Part shown: positions 20,846 through 31,329 of the stretch, one piece after another
Layout: each line of letters opens with the position of its first letter
Position numbering within the stretch: the stretch's first letter is position 1
Source of the DNA: Taenia hydatigena
Lineage: Eukaryota; Platyhelminthes; Cestoda; Cyclophyllidea; Taeniidae
DNA: 64,000 nt
Assembly (NCBI GenBank): GCA_036345935.2
Contig: JADWOT020000002.1
Location: forward strand, 1,302,001-1,366,000
Reading direction: 5' to 3'
The notes under the pieces: generated by a model
What the model was told of the DNA's origin: nothing
The model's database searches: none
Seen by the model: only the letters and a program-made list of their open reading frames with translations
Translations under genes and position numbers: made by a program

Positions 20846-23485
20846 CGAACGTCAAATGCTGCCTCCAAAGAAGCCTACCCCCCAGAAGAGGTAATGCCCT
20901 CGTCTTTACAAACGGATTTACCTTACTCCCTAATAAATGCATATGACGGTTAACAATAATTAGGCTAGACAGCCACGTGATGGTAATAATTTGCAAAACT
21001 AATGTCGATGTTGAAATACGCCTTGAAGTGAATGTGGAGGGGAGCAGCGCACCGCAGGCACACGAAATGGAAGACCTGTGTAGTGCGCGCTTTCCTTTCA
21101 AGCACTCCTTACAGCCTAATCCCTTGCTAGTGATTCACGCGTTAAAGTTGACAAGTCTGAAAGTGATTAATTGCAAGTTGATGGTTTACGGAAAACCCTC
21201 GCCTCTGTGCTGCCAACAACAATCCACATCAAAGGTGAGTGCATTAATTTAAAAGGTGGCAGCTCCTTTCTCTCGACCTTTGTTTGAACACCTTAATTTG
21301 CAGAAATGACCTGATCGAAATTCGAGGTGTTGTGGCAGCCGTCTCGACTCCACCCAATCTGCCGAGGTGACACATCACAACAGCCTTTCTTCTCACACCA
21401 GATAAATGGGCCAGAAGCCGCTTCCCTAATTTACTCAACAAACAGTTGATTTTGAGTGGCTTCTCTGTATACGATGCATTAAGATGCCTTTGACTTACCT
21501 CCACTCACTTTTACAACATCCACCTTTCATTTGAAAGCAATTTGTTTGTATAAGCCGTCAATGCAGTGTCGTCACAATTCTCGAGTTCTGATTGGTGGAT
21601 TAGTTGGTTATGACGGCTCCCCTGAAGTCCAGCCAGCACTCAATTCTTACCCAAAATGGGACATTAAAGAGGATCTGTAAGTGCTATTCTAAAAAAGCCA
21701 AAGTGTTGCCAGGTTAAGATTAAAAGAAACGTCTTCTCCGCCTAGAACTGATAAGACAATTTTCGCCACCTCCTTTAGAAGGAAAGTGAACAACCTGAGG
21801 AAGTAGCCAAAGGTGAGGCACTTCACGTTCAACATCCCGCAAGTTTTACACACTAGACATGACCAAAAGGCTTTTTACAGTTAGGTTTATGCTCACCACC
21901 ACAGAGATCGTAATGCGTAGCCTAAGACAAAGATCATCTCACCAGATGCTCGACAAACCATATCAAAGGTGACTGAGCTTAATTTAAACGAAAATAACGA
22001 GGCTAAAGCCATTTCTATCGTTGTCTGGCAAGCGCTTAAGCATGTTTTGTCGACGTGACTTTGGCCACCTTCAAGTCACAGCAGATGTGAGAGGCGTCAC
22101 CAATCCTCCCCGTCCACCAAGGTAACCTCTTTGGCAAGCAACAAACACACCCCAGTTTTTGGACCACCACATTCCAAAACTTAATAAGCAACACTGACAA
22201 CCATTAAGGAGACATGCAAGAATGATGAGCAGGAGCGTCAACGACTGAAAGGGGTATGCGGGAGTAGTTTTGTTAGGGCTTTTAGTAAAAGAGGAACCAC
22301 ATTTGGTGCCCTGATTAAGGAGTCCCCAAGACGACCAACAACAGCAGCACCAACACCAAGAAAGTCGTGGTACAGAGGTAATTCCTCGTTCAACAAACCA
22401 CTCACATCCCCTCCCCAAGACCTAACAACAATGTTGATGACCTTTTTGCATTACAAGAGAATGCCGCATTCCCTCAAACAGAACGGCTGTCGCCACACGT
22501 GCTCAGTAGACGAGATTGTCGCACTTGTTGTTGTTTTTGCCAGAAAATGATAATATTTTGAAATAACTTTAAGATTTGTATGCAAAACTCATGACAGAGG
22601 AAAAGAAACTCCCTATTGGAGGGACTACTTTGTGATAATGATGATGGTGGTGATGATAACGGTGATTATGATGAAGATGATGGTGGTGGTGGGGAAGATG
22701 ATGATGGGGATGATGAGGTCAGTGGAGAATATGATGATAGTAATAGTAGTGATGCTGATGATGATGAGGGGAGGAGGAGGAGGAGGAGGAGGAGGAGGAG
22801 GAGGAGGAGGAGGAGGAGGAGAGGAGGAGGAGGAGGAGGAGGAAGGAGAGGAGGAGGAGGAGAGGAGGAGGAGGAGGAGGAGGAGGAGGAGGAGGAGGAG
22901 GAGGAGGAGGAGGCAAAAACTGCCTCAATTCCTAACACACAAACTGACTTTCCACTTTGTTGTGACCAACACCTACAAAGGCAATCATCAGCAACATCAA
23001 CTTCTTTTGCCCAAAACACTTCCCGGGGAGCAAAGTTCCAACTGCTTTTCACTTCTGAAGCCTCAACAGACAGGACCATTTTGATCCAACTTAATCCGAG
23101 CTGCCTATTTATACCAAACCCGCTCACACTGCTTTTTCATTGCAATCGTAAACCTCAAGAGCCGCGACGGCACGACAGTTTCAGTCCAAGTTGGGAGGTG
23201 CATAGAAGGTGTTGTGTAGGGATGCTGGTGGTGTTCGCAGCCACAAATCCTCTGCTTTGTAGCGAAATAGGAAAGCAATCTATCCTTGCCCTACCCACGC
23301 CCTCACCACCACCACCAGGTCGAAGGGAGGGAAGATAAAGGGGAGGGAGCCATTCATCGCCAAATCTGTTTCCTTTGCTGAAAATATACATAAAACGCCA
23401 ATCTAACAGGCTACGCGTCTGGTTTTACTAGGCCTCGGCACAATGCAATCCGACAGACACATTGAAGAGGATTTGCGATTTACGA
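20846..23485 (+). CDS. Putative multi-exon gene made of short exons, unrecognised
   Basis: Seven exon candidates have canonical AG/GT borders and agreeing phases: 20846-20890 (15 codons), 21115-21234, 21779-21812, 21905-21968, 22085-22121, 22209-22377 (56 open codons, the best support) and 23432-23485. The conceptual product is hydrophilic and rich in Lys, Arg, Ser and Gln. Fragments include KESEQPEEVAK, SLRQRSSHQMLDKPY and RPTTAAPTPRK. The intron 22378-23431 contains the GAT/GGA microsatellite. A further good-looking exon at 21567-21676 (36 open codons, VLIGGLVGYDG) does not fit the chain: it would shift the next exon into an early TAG, so it may be alternative or false. Further 3' candidates lie near 23740-24790. 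I recognise no family, and chance chaining of short exons is a real risk. Confidence 0.33.
22635..22913 (+). repeat. Compound GAT / GGA trinucleotide microsatellite
   Basis: About 22635-22767 is an imperfect (GAT/GGT)n array, which passes directly into an almost uninterrupted (GGA)n purine tract at about 22769-22913. Every frame through it is open, which produces long false ORFs of poly-Glu, poly-Arg, poly-Gly, poly-Ser and poly-Pro on both strands. The perfect homopurine strand could form triplex or G-rich structures. It most probably sits in an intron or intergenic DNA. Confidence 0.95.
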
Positions 23486-25000
23486 GTGAGTTTTTCTGTT
23501 TGTGCTCACTGGAAGTCGCGAAGTCAACAAGTGTTCTGACCAAAGACCTGCCGCCTCCTCACCTCCTCCTTCGCGGCACACATTTCAGCAAAGCAAACTG
23601 CCTCTGCATCAGCAGGTCACACTTTGCCCACCAGTTGATTCATCACCGGTAAAGGTGTTTGTCCATTCGTCTTATCAGATAAAAATAAGCAAACAAACAG
23701 CATTGTTCTCTCTGTGGTGGAAGCGACAATGCTTTTCCTTCACCTCTCATTGCAGCAACCACCACCTTTTGCTTGCCACGATCTGCCGCGTACGAAGAAG
23801 GTGAGGCTACTGTCGTGTGGATGTTGTTTCACCTCGCCTACTACTTTCACATGGAAAGTGTGCATTATTGGCCTGGCCAAGCAAACGTCCAGATGGGACG
23901 TGAGTGTGGGGCAAAAGTGGCATGAAAAGACTGCTTCCTGTGTGATAAACAAATTTTCCTTACGCATCCGAAGCGTGGGAGGGAAGCCGAGTGTCAGGAG
24001 AAAAGACAAACGACCAGGACAACCTACTTTATAATGACTGCAAAGCGACTCTGCCTCGAATTCTTAATCATAAGCTGGCTCTCCTGAAAATAAATCCAAG
24101 CAGCACCTCCGGTCACTTGGGCTATTAGTGAACTTTGCTTGGATGAGTGGTAGAAAGGGCAGAGCGCCGGACAACACTGTGGCATGGAGACCTGATCCTC
24201 GAGTTTGAAGCAATCTCGGTTGCACACCTTCAAGCAAGTGCTTGCTTTACAAAAGAGGCTAATCTGTTGAGTGCTGGCCTCGGTGTGCATGAGGTTGGAG
24301 GAGGATCCACAGTTCCGGCTCCTACCATCACTCCAAATGAGCAATCGGAATTACAGACAGATGCTATGACGAATTACATGCGAAGGATTCGTTGATTTAC
24401 CAGGTCAAGTCCGCTCATCTTTGAATCCAAGACCTACGGCATTGAAAGCTTTGATTATGCTTCACTGCTATTCACTTGTCATAGCTTTACGTCAAGTGCA
24501 TTTGTTTAGGCGGGTAGTCCAAAGGCAAACATCGAAGGATGCTGCTTCGGCTATTACTGGGCAATCCGTAACTTTAGCATGTCCGACGTGTTCACAGATC
24601 ATACATTTGGTCCAATTCGTGACAAACTTGAGGAGAAGTGATGCCGAAGTGGTCTACAGTTGGAAGTGGGGAATGCATAACTGCAATTACATTTCAGGAT
24701 AACTCGGAACCACAGTGCACATGCAAATAATAGAGGGATCCAGAGGAGGTGAACCACGGCACAGGTCACAGACAATGCCAACTCGTAGAGGTAAGTACTG
24801 CAAATGCATAGAGAAAGGAGCAGGACAATTTTGCCATCTTGCAAACGAAACTGCCCAATTATCTCATTCCCTCATCTCCTTTGTATACACGCATCAAGCA
24901 AACTTTGGAGCAAGTGGAATCAAACATATTTTAGCGCCACATACTTTGCACAAACTAGCACTCACTACACAAAATAAGGCTACTATAGAATTGTTTCGGA
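23486..25000 (+). other. Exon-like fragments, no consistent gene model
   Basis: Several good splice-like borders occur. One is an exon-like piece 23756-23802 (TTGCAG before it, GTGAGG after it), which may instead read through to GTGAGT at about 23900. Another is an open frame from an AG at about 24402 that contains GQSVTLACPTC and VVYSWKWG, faintly like an immunoglobulin B and C strand. A third is a piece from TTTCAG at about 24697 to GTAAGT at about 24791. They may be 3' exons of the preceding short-exon gene, but I could not fix a unique phase path. Confidence 0.25.
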
Positions 25001-25224
25001 TTTCCTTCATCTTGTCTGTCAAATACTTCACCTGCATCCTAAGTTGATAGCAAATGAATGCAAAAGGCTAAGGAGTGAATAAATGAAAACCTTTTGAGCA
25101 TATTGCTCCAACAAAATTATTACGTATTTTTTAGTTCCGAGACTAATCGAACCTGAAGCGAAACGTGAAACAATCGCATGAGTTAGGTCAGAGCACAGGA
25201 AGGTCACGGCAACAAGGAACCCAC

Positions 25225-25350
25225 ATTGCCGAGCAGTCATTGGTTGGATCGCAGACTAATCGAATTTCACTAACTGGACAACAGACCAATCAAGTTTCAC
25301 TTGCTGAGTGGCAGACCAATCAAATTTGACCAATCTACATCCAATTTGCA
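25225..25350. repeat. Imperfect short tandem repeat, about 30-bp unit
   Basis: Three to four diverged copies of a unit resembling CAGACCAATCAAATTTCAC plus a 10-13 nt spacer follow each other at about 25249-25342. A further relative is present near 25140 (GAGACTAATCGAACCTGAAG). The CCAAT/ATTGG-like core is repeated, but no promoter function is shown. Confidence 0.6.
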
Positions 25351-25425
25351 AAACCTCTCTCCACTTTATTTTAATAACTACAAATTGGTAAAATGGAAAA
25401 CAAACCCATTCCTTACTTCCATGGC

Positions 25426-25431
25426 TTTATT
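25426..25431 (-). terminator. Candidate poly(A) signal for BAP31
   Basis: The + strand TTTATT here reads AATAAA on the minus strand, about 280 nt past the BAP31 stop codon. A second AATAAA lies at 25365-25370. Which one is used cannot be told from sequence. Confidence 0.4.
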
Positions 25432-25709
25432 GTACCAGTGCTTATTCTCATCTTTTTCCAATTTGTACGATGAGTTAACCAAGCCTTTTCCTCAATTCGA
25501 TTGCGCTTTCCATCAATGGTTTGTACCCAAAATACCTGCAATCAGTGGCATCTCTCATGGTTTTAAAAAAAAGAAAAGAGGACTAATGCAGCAAAACTTA
25601 ACAGATTTGATTAAAATGGGTCTCAAACGGCTGGGGAGAAACCTTTTGAACAAAAGCAAGGGAGAATTGTAGCATTTAACAGTGAAACTAAAAAGTGTCA
25701 ACGTCGAGC

Positions 25710-28700
25710 CTAATCCTTCTTCTTGTCCCCTTCATCGCCAGTCACTGCAGCCAGTTTTTTCTGCAACATAAAAGGCATGTCAAAGTATTCTTTTCACAAG
25801 GGGATGGTATTAAAAGTATTCACTTCTCGGTGGTACCTGAAGCTGTTGACATTCGGCGGAAACGCGATCGTACTCCTTCGATACCTGTTCGGCTTGTTTT
25901 TTGAGAGCCTCCATCTGGATCTCAGCGGATTTGCGAGCTAGAAGAGGGGGTGGAGCTGTTAACAATAGCAACGTCCTTCTTACCGGTCACTTCGGTGTCC
26001 AGTTTGGCCTTTAGAGCATCAATTTCGTCACGAAGAGCATCACTTTCGTGCTGTGGGGAAGAAAAGCACATTTTGCCAGCTCTGGATTCATTTTAAATTA
26101 AAAGCATCAACCACTAATTACTCCAATGGTAACCCACGAGAATTACGAAATGTTACTGGATGGAAATGGGTGGATTGATTGAGAGATTAAAAGCAATATC
26201 TGCAAAATGCCACAATGGAAAAAGAAGGTGAAGGAGAAGGAGCAATTTGTCTTTCAATATGGCTACTTGAATTGATCAGTCAAAGTTGTCTTCATCAAGT
26301 AAAAGAGGTTGCACTACTTTTAAACATAAATAGCATGGAATGGATCCTGTGATCAGAAGGAGTGAGTGAAAAGCACATCGGTCATTTAGCCGACTCTAGA
26401 ACTCCGGAATTGGTCTGCGGGATGGATGCACGAGGTAGTCAACGATGGAAAGAGGGAACGAAATTCACAGAATCTCAGGAAATGTCAAATCGGAGTTGGA
26501 TTTTAATGCTACTATAGTGTAAGGAGGACTATTTACTAATATGCGTCCCAGCTACTTAAATGCCAATGGGTAAGTCTTCTCACAAGTAAAGATGCAGACA
26601 ATTTCATTCTTTTGGCAATAATGTATTATGGAAATGTGGAAGTCTTGAAGGCATAACCGGTGAGTCGGGGCTACTCAGAAAGGAAGTCATTTAGATGGAT
26701 GGAGGTGTGGACGCCTATTAGGCGTATTGATAAGTGCGTAGACTTCAAACAATTGAAAGCACATGAATAATAGAGAGATGGCGACTTACGTCCGAAGAAT
26801 CCTCCCGATCCTCCTCGGGGTTTGTCATCAGTCGTCGGGCCGCCTCTGTCGCTGACTTGGCCTGCGCCAACGACGCCTCTCCCGCCGCTGTGACACGTGC
26901 GTGATCGGCAATCAAGGTCACCAGACGCTTGAAGACGCTGGAAGGATGAAGAGACGGAGGTGTGATTACGCGCGTTTGATCGACCCATTCATCCCACAGT
27001 CTGTCTATCCGTCTCCAGCTACACCTCGATCGATCTCACTTTCTATCCATCTTCTTGTATTTCCTTCCAGAATACGGCTCTTCGTCCACCTGTGTGCTTT
27101 TACTGCCATCTACAGATAAGCCTGTAACCATCTCTTGCATGTGTTTCCAGAACGCTTTCCACTTTACCGCAAGCGATCTGTTGTTTCAAATGAAGACTAT
27201 AACGCCTCACGGATGGATGAATGAATGAACTTGTCCCATTTGAAAGTATTCGATTCGAAAAGAGGAGAAGCTGTTCCATACAAGGCTTTGGAAATTAGGC
27301 ACCAACTTCAAGCTTCAAAAATTTTAGCGACGCCTTCCAACAATGAAAGACGACCTCTAGGTCAATGCCTTTCAGACTGTTTATCTCGCACAGAACCATC
27401 AAAAATGCAAACAAAATGTTACTGAAGACGTAGAAGTTTGGATATGGATGGCTGCTGCCTGCTCGCCAGTCCTTCGTACACCTGTTCTATCGTACAAGAA
27501 AAGGGAAATTCGTTATGAACTATCAAAACACCCCCAGTTTCCAAAATTACTTCAAGGAATCGGCATATTATACCCACAAAGTCACGGAAGCAAAAACCTC
27601 TCTCTGGTTAATCAAGTAAGATGAGATCAAGAGGTCAGATAGGGTGTGTTTGCGAACTTCAGCTCGTACAGACGCAACTCAAGTTCTAAGGTATTTGGCT
27701 CGCAGTCATCGAGCCCCTAAATTCACGCTTTCCGACTCCTACCTTCTGTCTCAGTACAAATCACCTACGAAAGAGGACAAGTGGGACAAGAAGGCGCATT
27801 AAAAGTCACACAAAGTGCCCACCAACATTGTCGTAAACTGAAAGCAAAAAAACTTTTTCACGTCATTTCGCATCCCATTCAACACTTTTCTACGGGTGAG
27901 CGAATGGATTATTTTGTGAATGCACCCGGAAATGGCAAGTGGACCAATCGCGAGCGCTAAAGGCGACGCCTAAAATAATGAATTCGTGGCTCCACATTTC
28001 GATTATCTGATGGCGGACAAGTGCTTCCGGAAGGTTATTTTCTCCTGAAGCAAATGAGTCACCGATTCCAACCTAACAGACAGAAAACAGTTGAAGGTAG
28101 GCTAAAAAAATGACGCGAGGAATGAAACAACTTATGTAGAGCTGGGAGAATGAAGTAAGATGCACAGGGTGAAATGAAGGAATAGGTGTCCAAATTCGCT
28201 TATCACCATAGAAACAAGACATCTCAAAGCTGAAAGAACGTTTCAAAGGTAGTGGAGTGGACGTTAGATATTAAGTGAGACCATGAAGCTTGGCAGGGTT
28301 TGGGAATAGCCTGTTGGAATGGATGCAATTGCATTGATACGCATCAATTAATAGGTGCTCTTCAGTAGGCTGTTCATTACTTTCTAGAAATGTTGAAATC
28401 TCATCCAAAAAGGCCCATTCAATCGCGTGGGTGCAACCCGAGTTTGTGTACTTTACAAATGAGGTCAAAATCGGAGCTATGGAAGCTTCCGGTAGAATTA
28501 CCGAATAACAACTGAGGAAGGGCTGATAGTAGAACAACGTAAAGCACGTCTTTCGTCAGTAGATGATAATTTGCTGTTCTTCGAGGCCATCACAAAAATC
28601 AGTCGGTGATTACCTGACTTGGGGTGAGGAATTTTGGACCCCAAAAAATAAACAGAACGAACACGGCATTGGTCGTCCCCAAGCCATTCATCCACTGCCC

Positions 28701-31316
28701 CATCCTTCGGGGGTCCCGCTTTATCCCAGAAAACCAAGGCTAGCAATGCGTGTGATAAACTGGAGACGCAATCAATCACCTCCAAAGGCCAAACTAAATC
28801 ATTTGAGACCTAATCTATGCAATGTGCAAGAAAAATACCTCGCCGCAAAAACAGCTAATGTCATTGAAGTCAATCGGAAGAATGCCGTTTACTTTTCTTT
28901 CAAAGAGTACTACAGAGAAAACTTCAAAGAGAAAATTAACACTTTGGGGTGGGAGCGATTCGCCCCTCAACCCCACCTGCCGCGTTTCCCTCGTGTTTCG
29001 CTGAATGTTTATTTCGTTTTCTCGGCGCTAGATAATCACACGATCACACATGAAACAGACCAGCCACTTTTCAAAAATGAAACTGAGGCGCAAGCGGGGG
29101 TGATCAAAACGTCCTTTTTTGGCGCTAAGCCCGTGTCTTGGTGGAAAGGGGAAATAAATCATAATAACTTCAAATAACAAGTTGTAGGTTCCCCACAGTT
29201 CGTTTGACTTTGCCACGTAAAATTACACGAATTCACCCGATCACCTCTGAGATGAGATAAAGCGAACCTGGGTGACAAATAACCAAGTGATAGAGCGAAC
29301 TGTGAACGGCAAATGACCTAATTCCAAATCGGGCAGTGTGTCGGCTCGAAACTCGCGCCTGTGCACATGCCGATATTTATTAGTTTCTGTGACACAGGGG
29401 CTGCAAAAATCAACCAATTTACGCTTCACTCCATCCAAATGGTTTGGTTGGGCCGTTAACGATGAAATCGTATTTCCGAGTCGGTGTTTAACTAATAGTA
29501 AAGTCGGATGTCGTGACACATGCATCTACCGTCAAAGATTCTGTTAAGCGAGTATATGAATGGAATCACAGTGAGTAAAAATTGAATGAAAGCGAGAATG
29601 CATTGCAGGCAGAAATCAGCCCTTCACAGATGTGAATTTGATGAGAGCGTATTACCGATCGAATAGGTCGTTTGCAAGTGAATTTGGGACCAGTAACGAA
29701 ACGCTCCGGCCCTTGAAACAACATAATGTTAAAGCAACGCCACCCATGAACGGATATGATGCATGATGGCGCAAGAATAAGTTGAATAGCAAAGCGGCGT
29801 GGGTGTAAACTTTGGAGCTAACAATATTCACGCCTCCCACAACATTCCGGGTGCAATTTTGTTTGCAAGGAGTCGCAATGAAGCGAATGAACCGAAATAT
29901 GAATTATGTGGCAAAAAGAGGTTGCGTATATTTAGCAACCCAAACGCACAGCGACTTGAGTTACTCAATGGTCTGAGTCAGAAGCAACTGTAGTGGAAAG
30001 GTGGTAGAATACGTCTACCCGTCTAAAGCTGTGATTATTTACGAAAATGTAAAATGCCACCAAAAACACTGAGCCGTATGAAAAAGGTCAACCTTTCATG
30101 TGACCACGATGAACGAGGAAAAGTACCTTGAAGTACTTTATGAAAACTGATAAAGAGCTGCTGATGAAGAGGTTTGGTGAAAGCTAGTTTCAATAGGGTA
30201 AACAAGGCTCCAGCTGGAAAACTAGGCAAGTGATAAGAGGAGCGTAATTAAGAGCAGTAAGAGGCAGTTGTGGTGATTCCCGTGAGCGACTGACTGATGA
30301 ATGCACAGCAGAGTGGAGTACGTTGATCGGTGGTTTGAGGCCAAGGCCCTTTACACAACAGACCCTTAGATTCTTAAGGCGTTTGCAAACATCAATTAAG
30401 AACTAGGAGCTAATTTGAAAGACTGGCTGCCACAAAGATGAAAAAAATTATTAAAGATGATTAATGGGTAAGCAGTACATACATCGTGAACACGATGCCA
30501 TAACCAAAACTGCACGACTGAAGAGTGAAAACTAGGATAGTCCTTTGAATGTTTTGGTCCACCTAATCCTTTAGCGAATGACGCAAGAGTAGATTCAAAC
30601 GAAAACAGAAACAGCCCAGTAATTCACATAAAGTGGGATTAAATTCCACAAAAAATGACCACCACTGCACAGTCGCAGAAAAGTAAGCAACGCAAGCCAT
30701 CCATTGCTAAGTGAGCCTTGAGTGCTATGGACTACTTTTTGGAAAGGGAATGCAATGTATGTATATCAGGTCGCATGAATCTGCTTAATAATGACGAAAT
30801 CTTAGAGAATGATACTAAAAACACTAAGACCATTGAACTCACAACCACAAGTAGAGGCAAAATCCTGAAATATAGAGATTCCGCTGAGCCCTGAAGAGTT
30901 TCATGAGATAGACTGACTCCGTTTCGGGTTTGTAGATGCTTGGATCGGACTTCAGTTCCTGGTAGACATGATTCTGATATCTAACCTGTCTCACAGCCTC
31001 TAAAGATAAATGCAATCAAGGTACATTAAAAAATAAGTGGTTGCGTACCGAAAACCATCAAGCCAAGAATAAGCAAGCATCCATTGAAATAAAAAGAAGC
31101 ATATGAAGAAAGTCTGCTGACGATGCGGGACTTGAAAACAGAGTTCCATCTAAAATGATACCAACAAACGATTAGGATAAAGAAGTAAATAAAGTAGGAG
31201 CGATTTGTACCCAACAAGGATTACATTTTGGAGGAAATGAAGGGCATCAAAAGAAGCGTAATGACAGCTGCCTCGGTGTACAGACAAGCCGCAGTGATTG
31301 TCCAGAAGATTGACAT
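25710..31316 (-). CDS. BCAP31: B-cell receptor-associated protein 31 homologue (BAP31/BCAP31)
   Basis: An ER membrane chaperone and cargo receptor that sorts membrane proteins for export or degradation. Seven exons, read from high to low coordinate, are 31225-31316, 31049-31149, 30843-30999, 26790-26937, 25984-26050, 25837-25937 and 25710-25760. All phases agree: 238 aa against about 246 in human. Three N-terminal TM segments (about residues 8-27, 46-65, 105-125) include family blocks MPFIS, FKSRIVSRL and LMKLFRAQRNLYISGF. RLVTLIADHA and a C-terminal coiled coil with EALKKQAEQVSKEYDR follow. The protein ends KKKD, a di-lysine KKXX ER-retrieval signal. No caspase-site claim is made. Introns are 75, 49, 3905, 739, 46 and 76 bp. 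The start ATG lies 7 nt behind TTTTCAG. The unusually long third intron holds an antisense ORF. Confidence 0.94.
26938..30842. other. Long intron 3 of BAP31
   Basis: This 3.9-kb intron separates the TM exons from the coiled-coil exons, while the gene's other introns are 46-739 bp. Apart from one antisense 204-codon open frame (28563-29177) I see no exon, RNA gene or clear mobile element in it. Confidence 0.7.
28563..29177 (+). CDS. Antisense ORF inside the BAP31 intron, 204 aa, unrecognised
   Basis: An ATG-initiated, uninterrupted 204-codon frame lies on the strand opposite BAP31. The predicted product is basic and hydrophilic in its first half (VINWRRNQSPPKAK), then aromatic-rich (VYFSFKEYYRENF, FFGAKPVSWWKGE). 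No signal peptide, membrane segment, repeat or known motif is visible. It is the longest non-repetitive open frame in the window, yet one of this size is about what chance could give once in 64 kb on six frames. It may be a nested gene, a relic of a retrocopy, or chance. Confidence 0.25.
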   Translation: MIICCSSRPSQKSVGDYLTWGEEFWTPKNKQNEHGIGRPQAIHPLPHPSGVPLYPRKPRLAMRVINWRRNQSPPKAKLNHLRPNLCNVQEKYLAAKTANVIEVNRKNAVYFSFKEYYRENFKEKINTLGWERFAPQPHLPRFPRVSLNVYFVFSALDNHTITHETDQPLFKNETEAQAGVIKTSFFGAKPVSWWKGEINHNNFK

Positions 31317-31323
31317 TTCTTGT
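31317..31323 (-). promoter_or_regulatory. Acceptor-like site 7 nt before the BAP31 ATG
   Basis: On the minus strand TGCATTTTCAG is followed by ACAAGAA and then the ATG. It is a good 3' splice-site consensus without a nearby convincing upstream coding exon, compatible with a trans-spliced leader or a 5'-UTR intron. Confidence 0.4.
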
Positions 31324-31329
31324 CTGAAA

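Noticed and set aside
22616..23338. Long + strand ORF (240 codons) with poly-Asp, poly-Arg, poly-Gly and poly-Glu runs
   Set aside because: It is translation of the GAT/GGA microsatellite; all frames on both strands are open there for the same reason.
25301..25672. 123-codon + strand ORF between the short-exon region and BAP31
   Set aside because: It starts with TTG inside a short tandem repeat; its first ATG is at 25421. No motif, no splice partner, and it covers the likely BAP31 3' UTR on the opposite strand.
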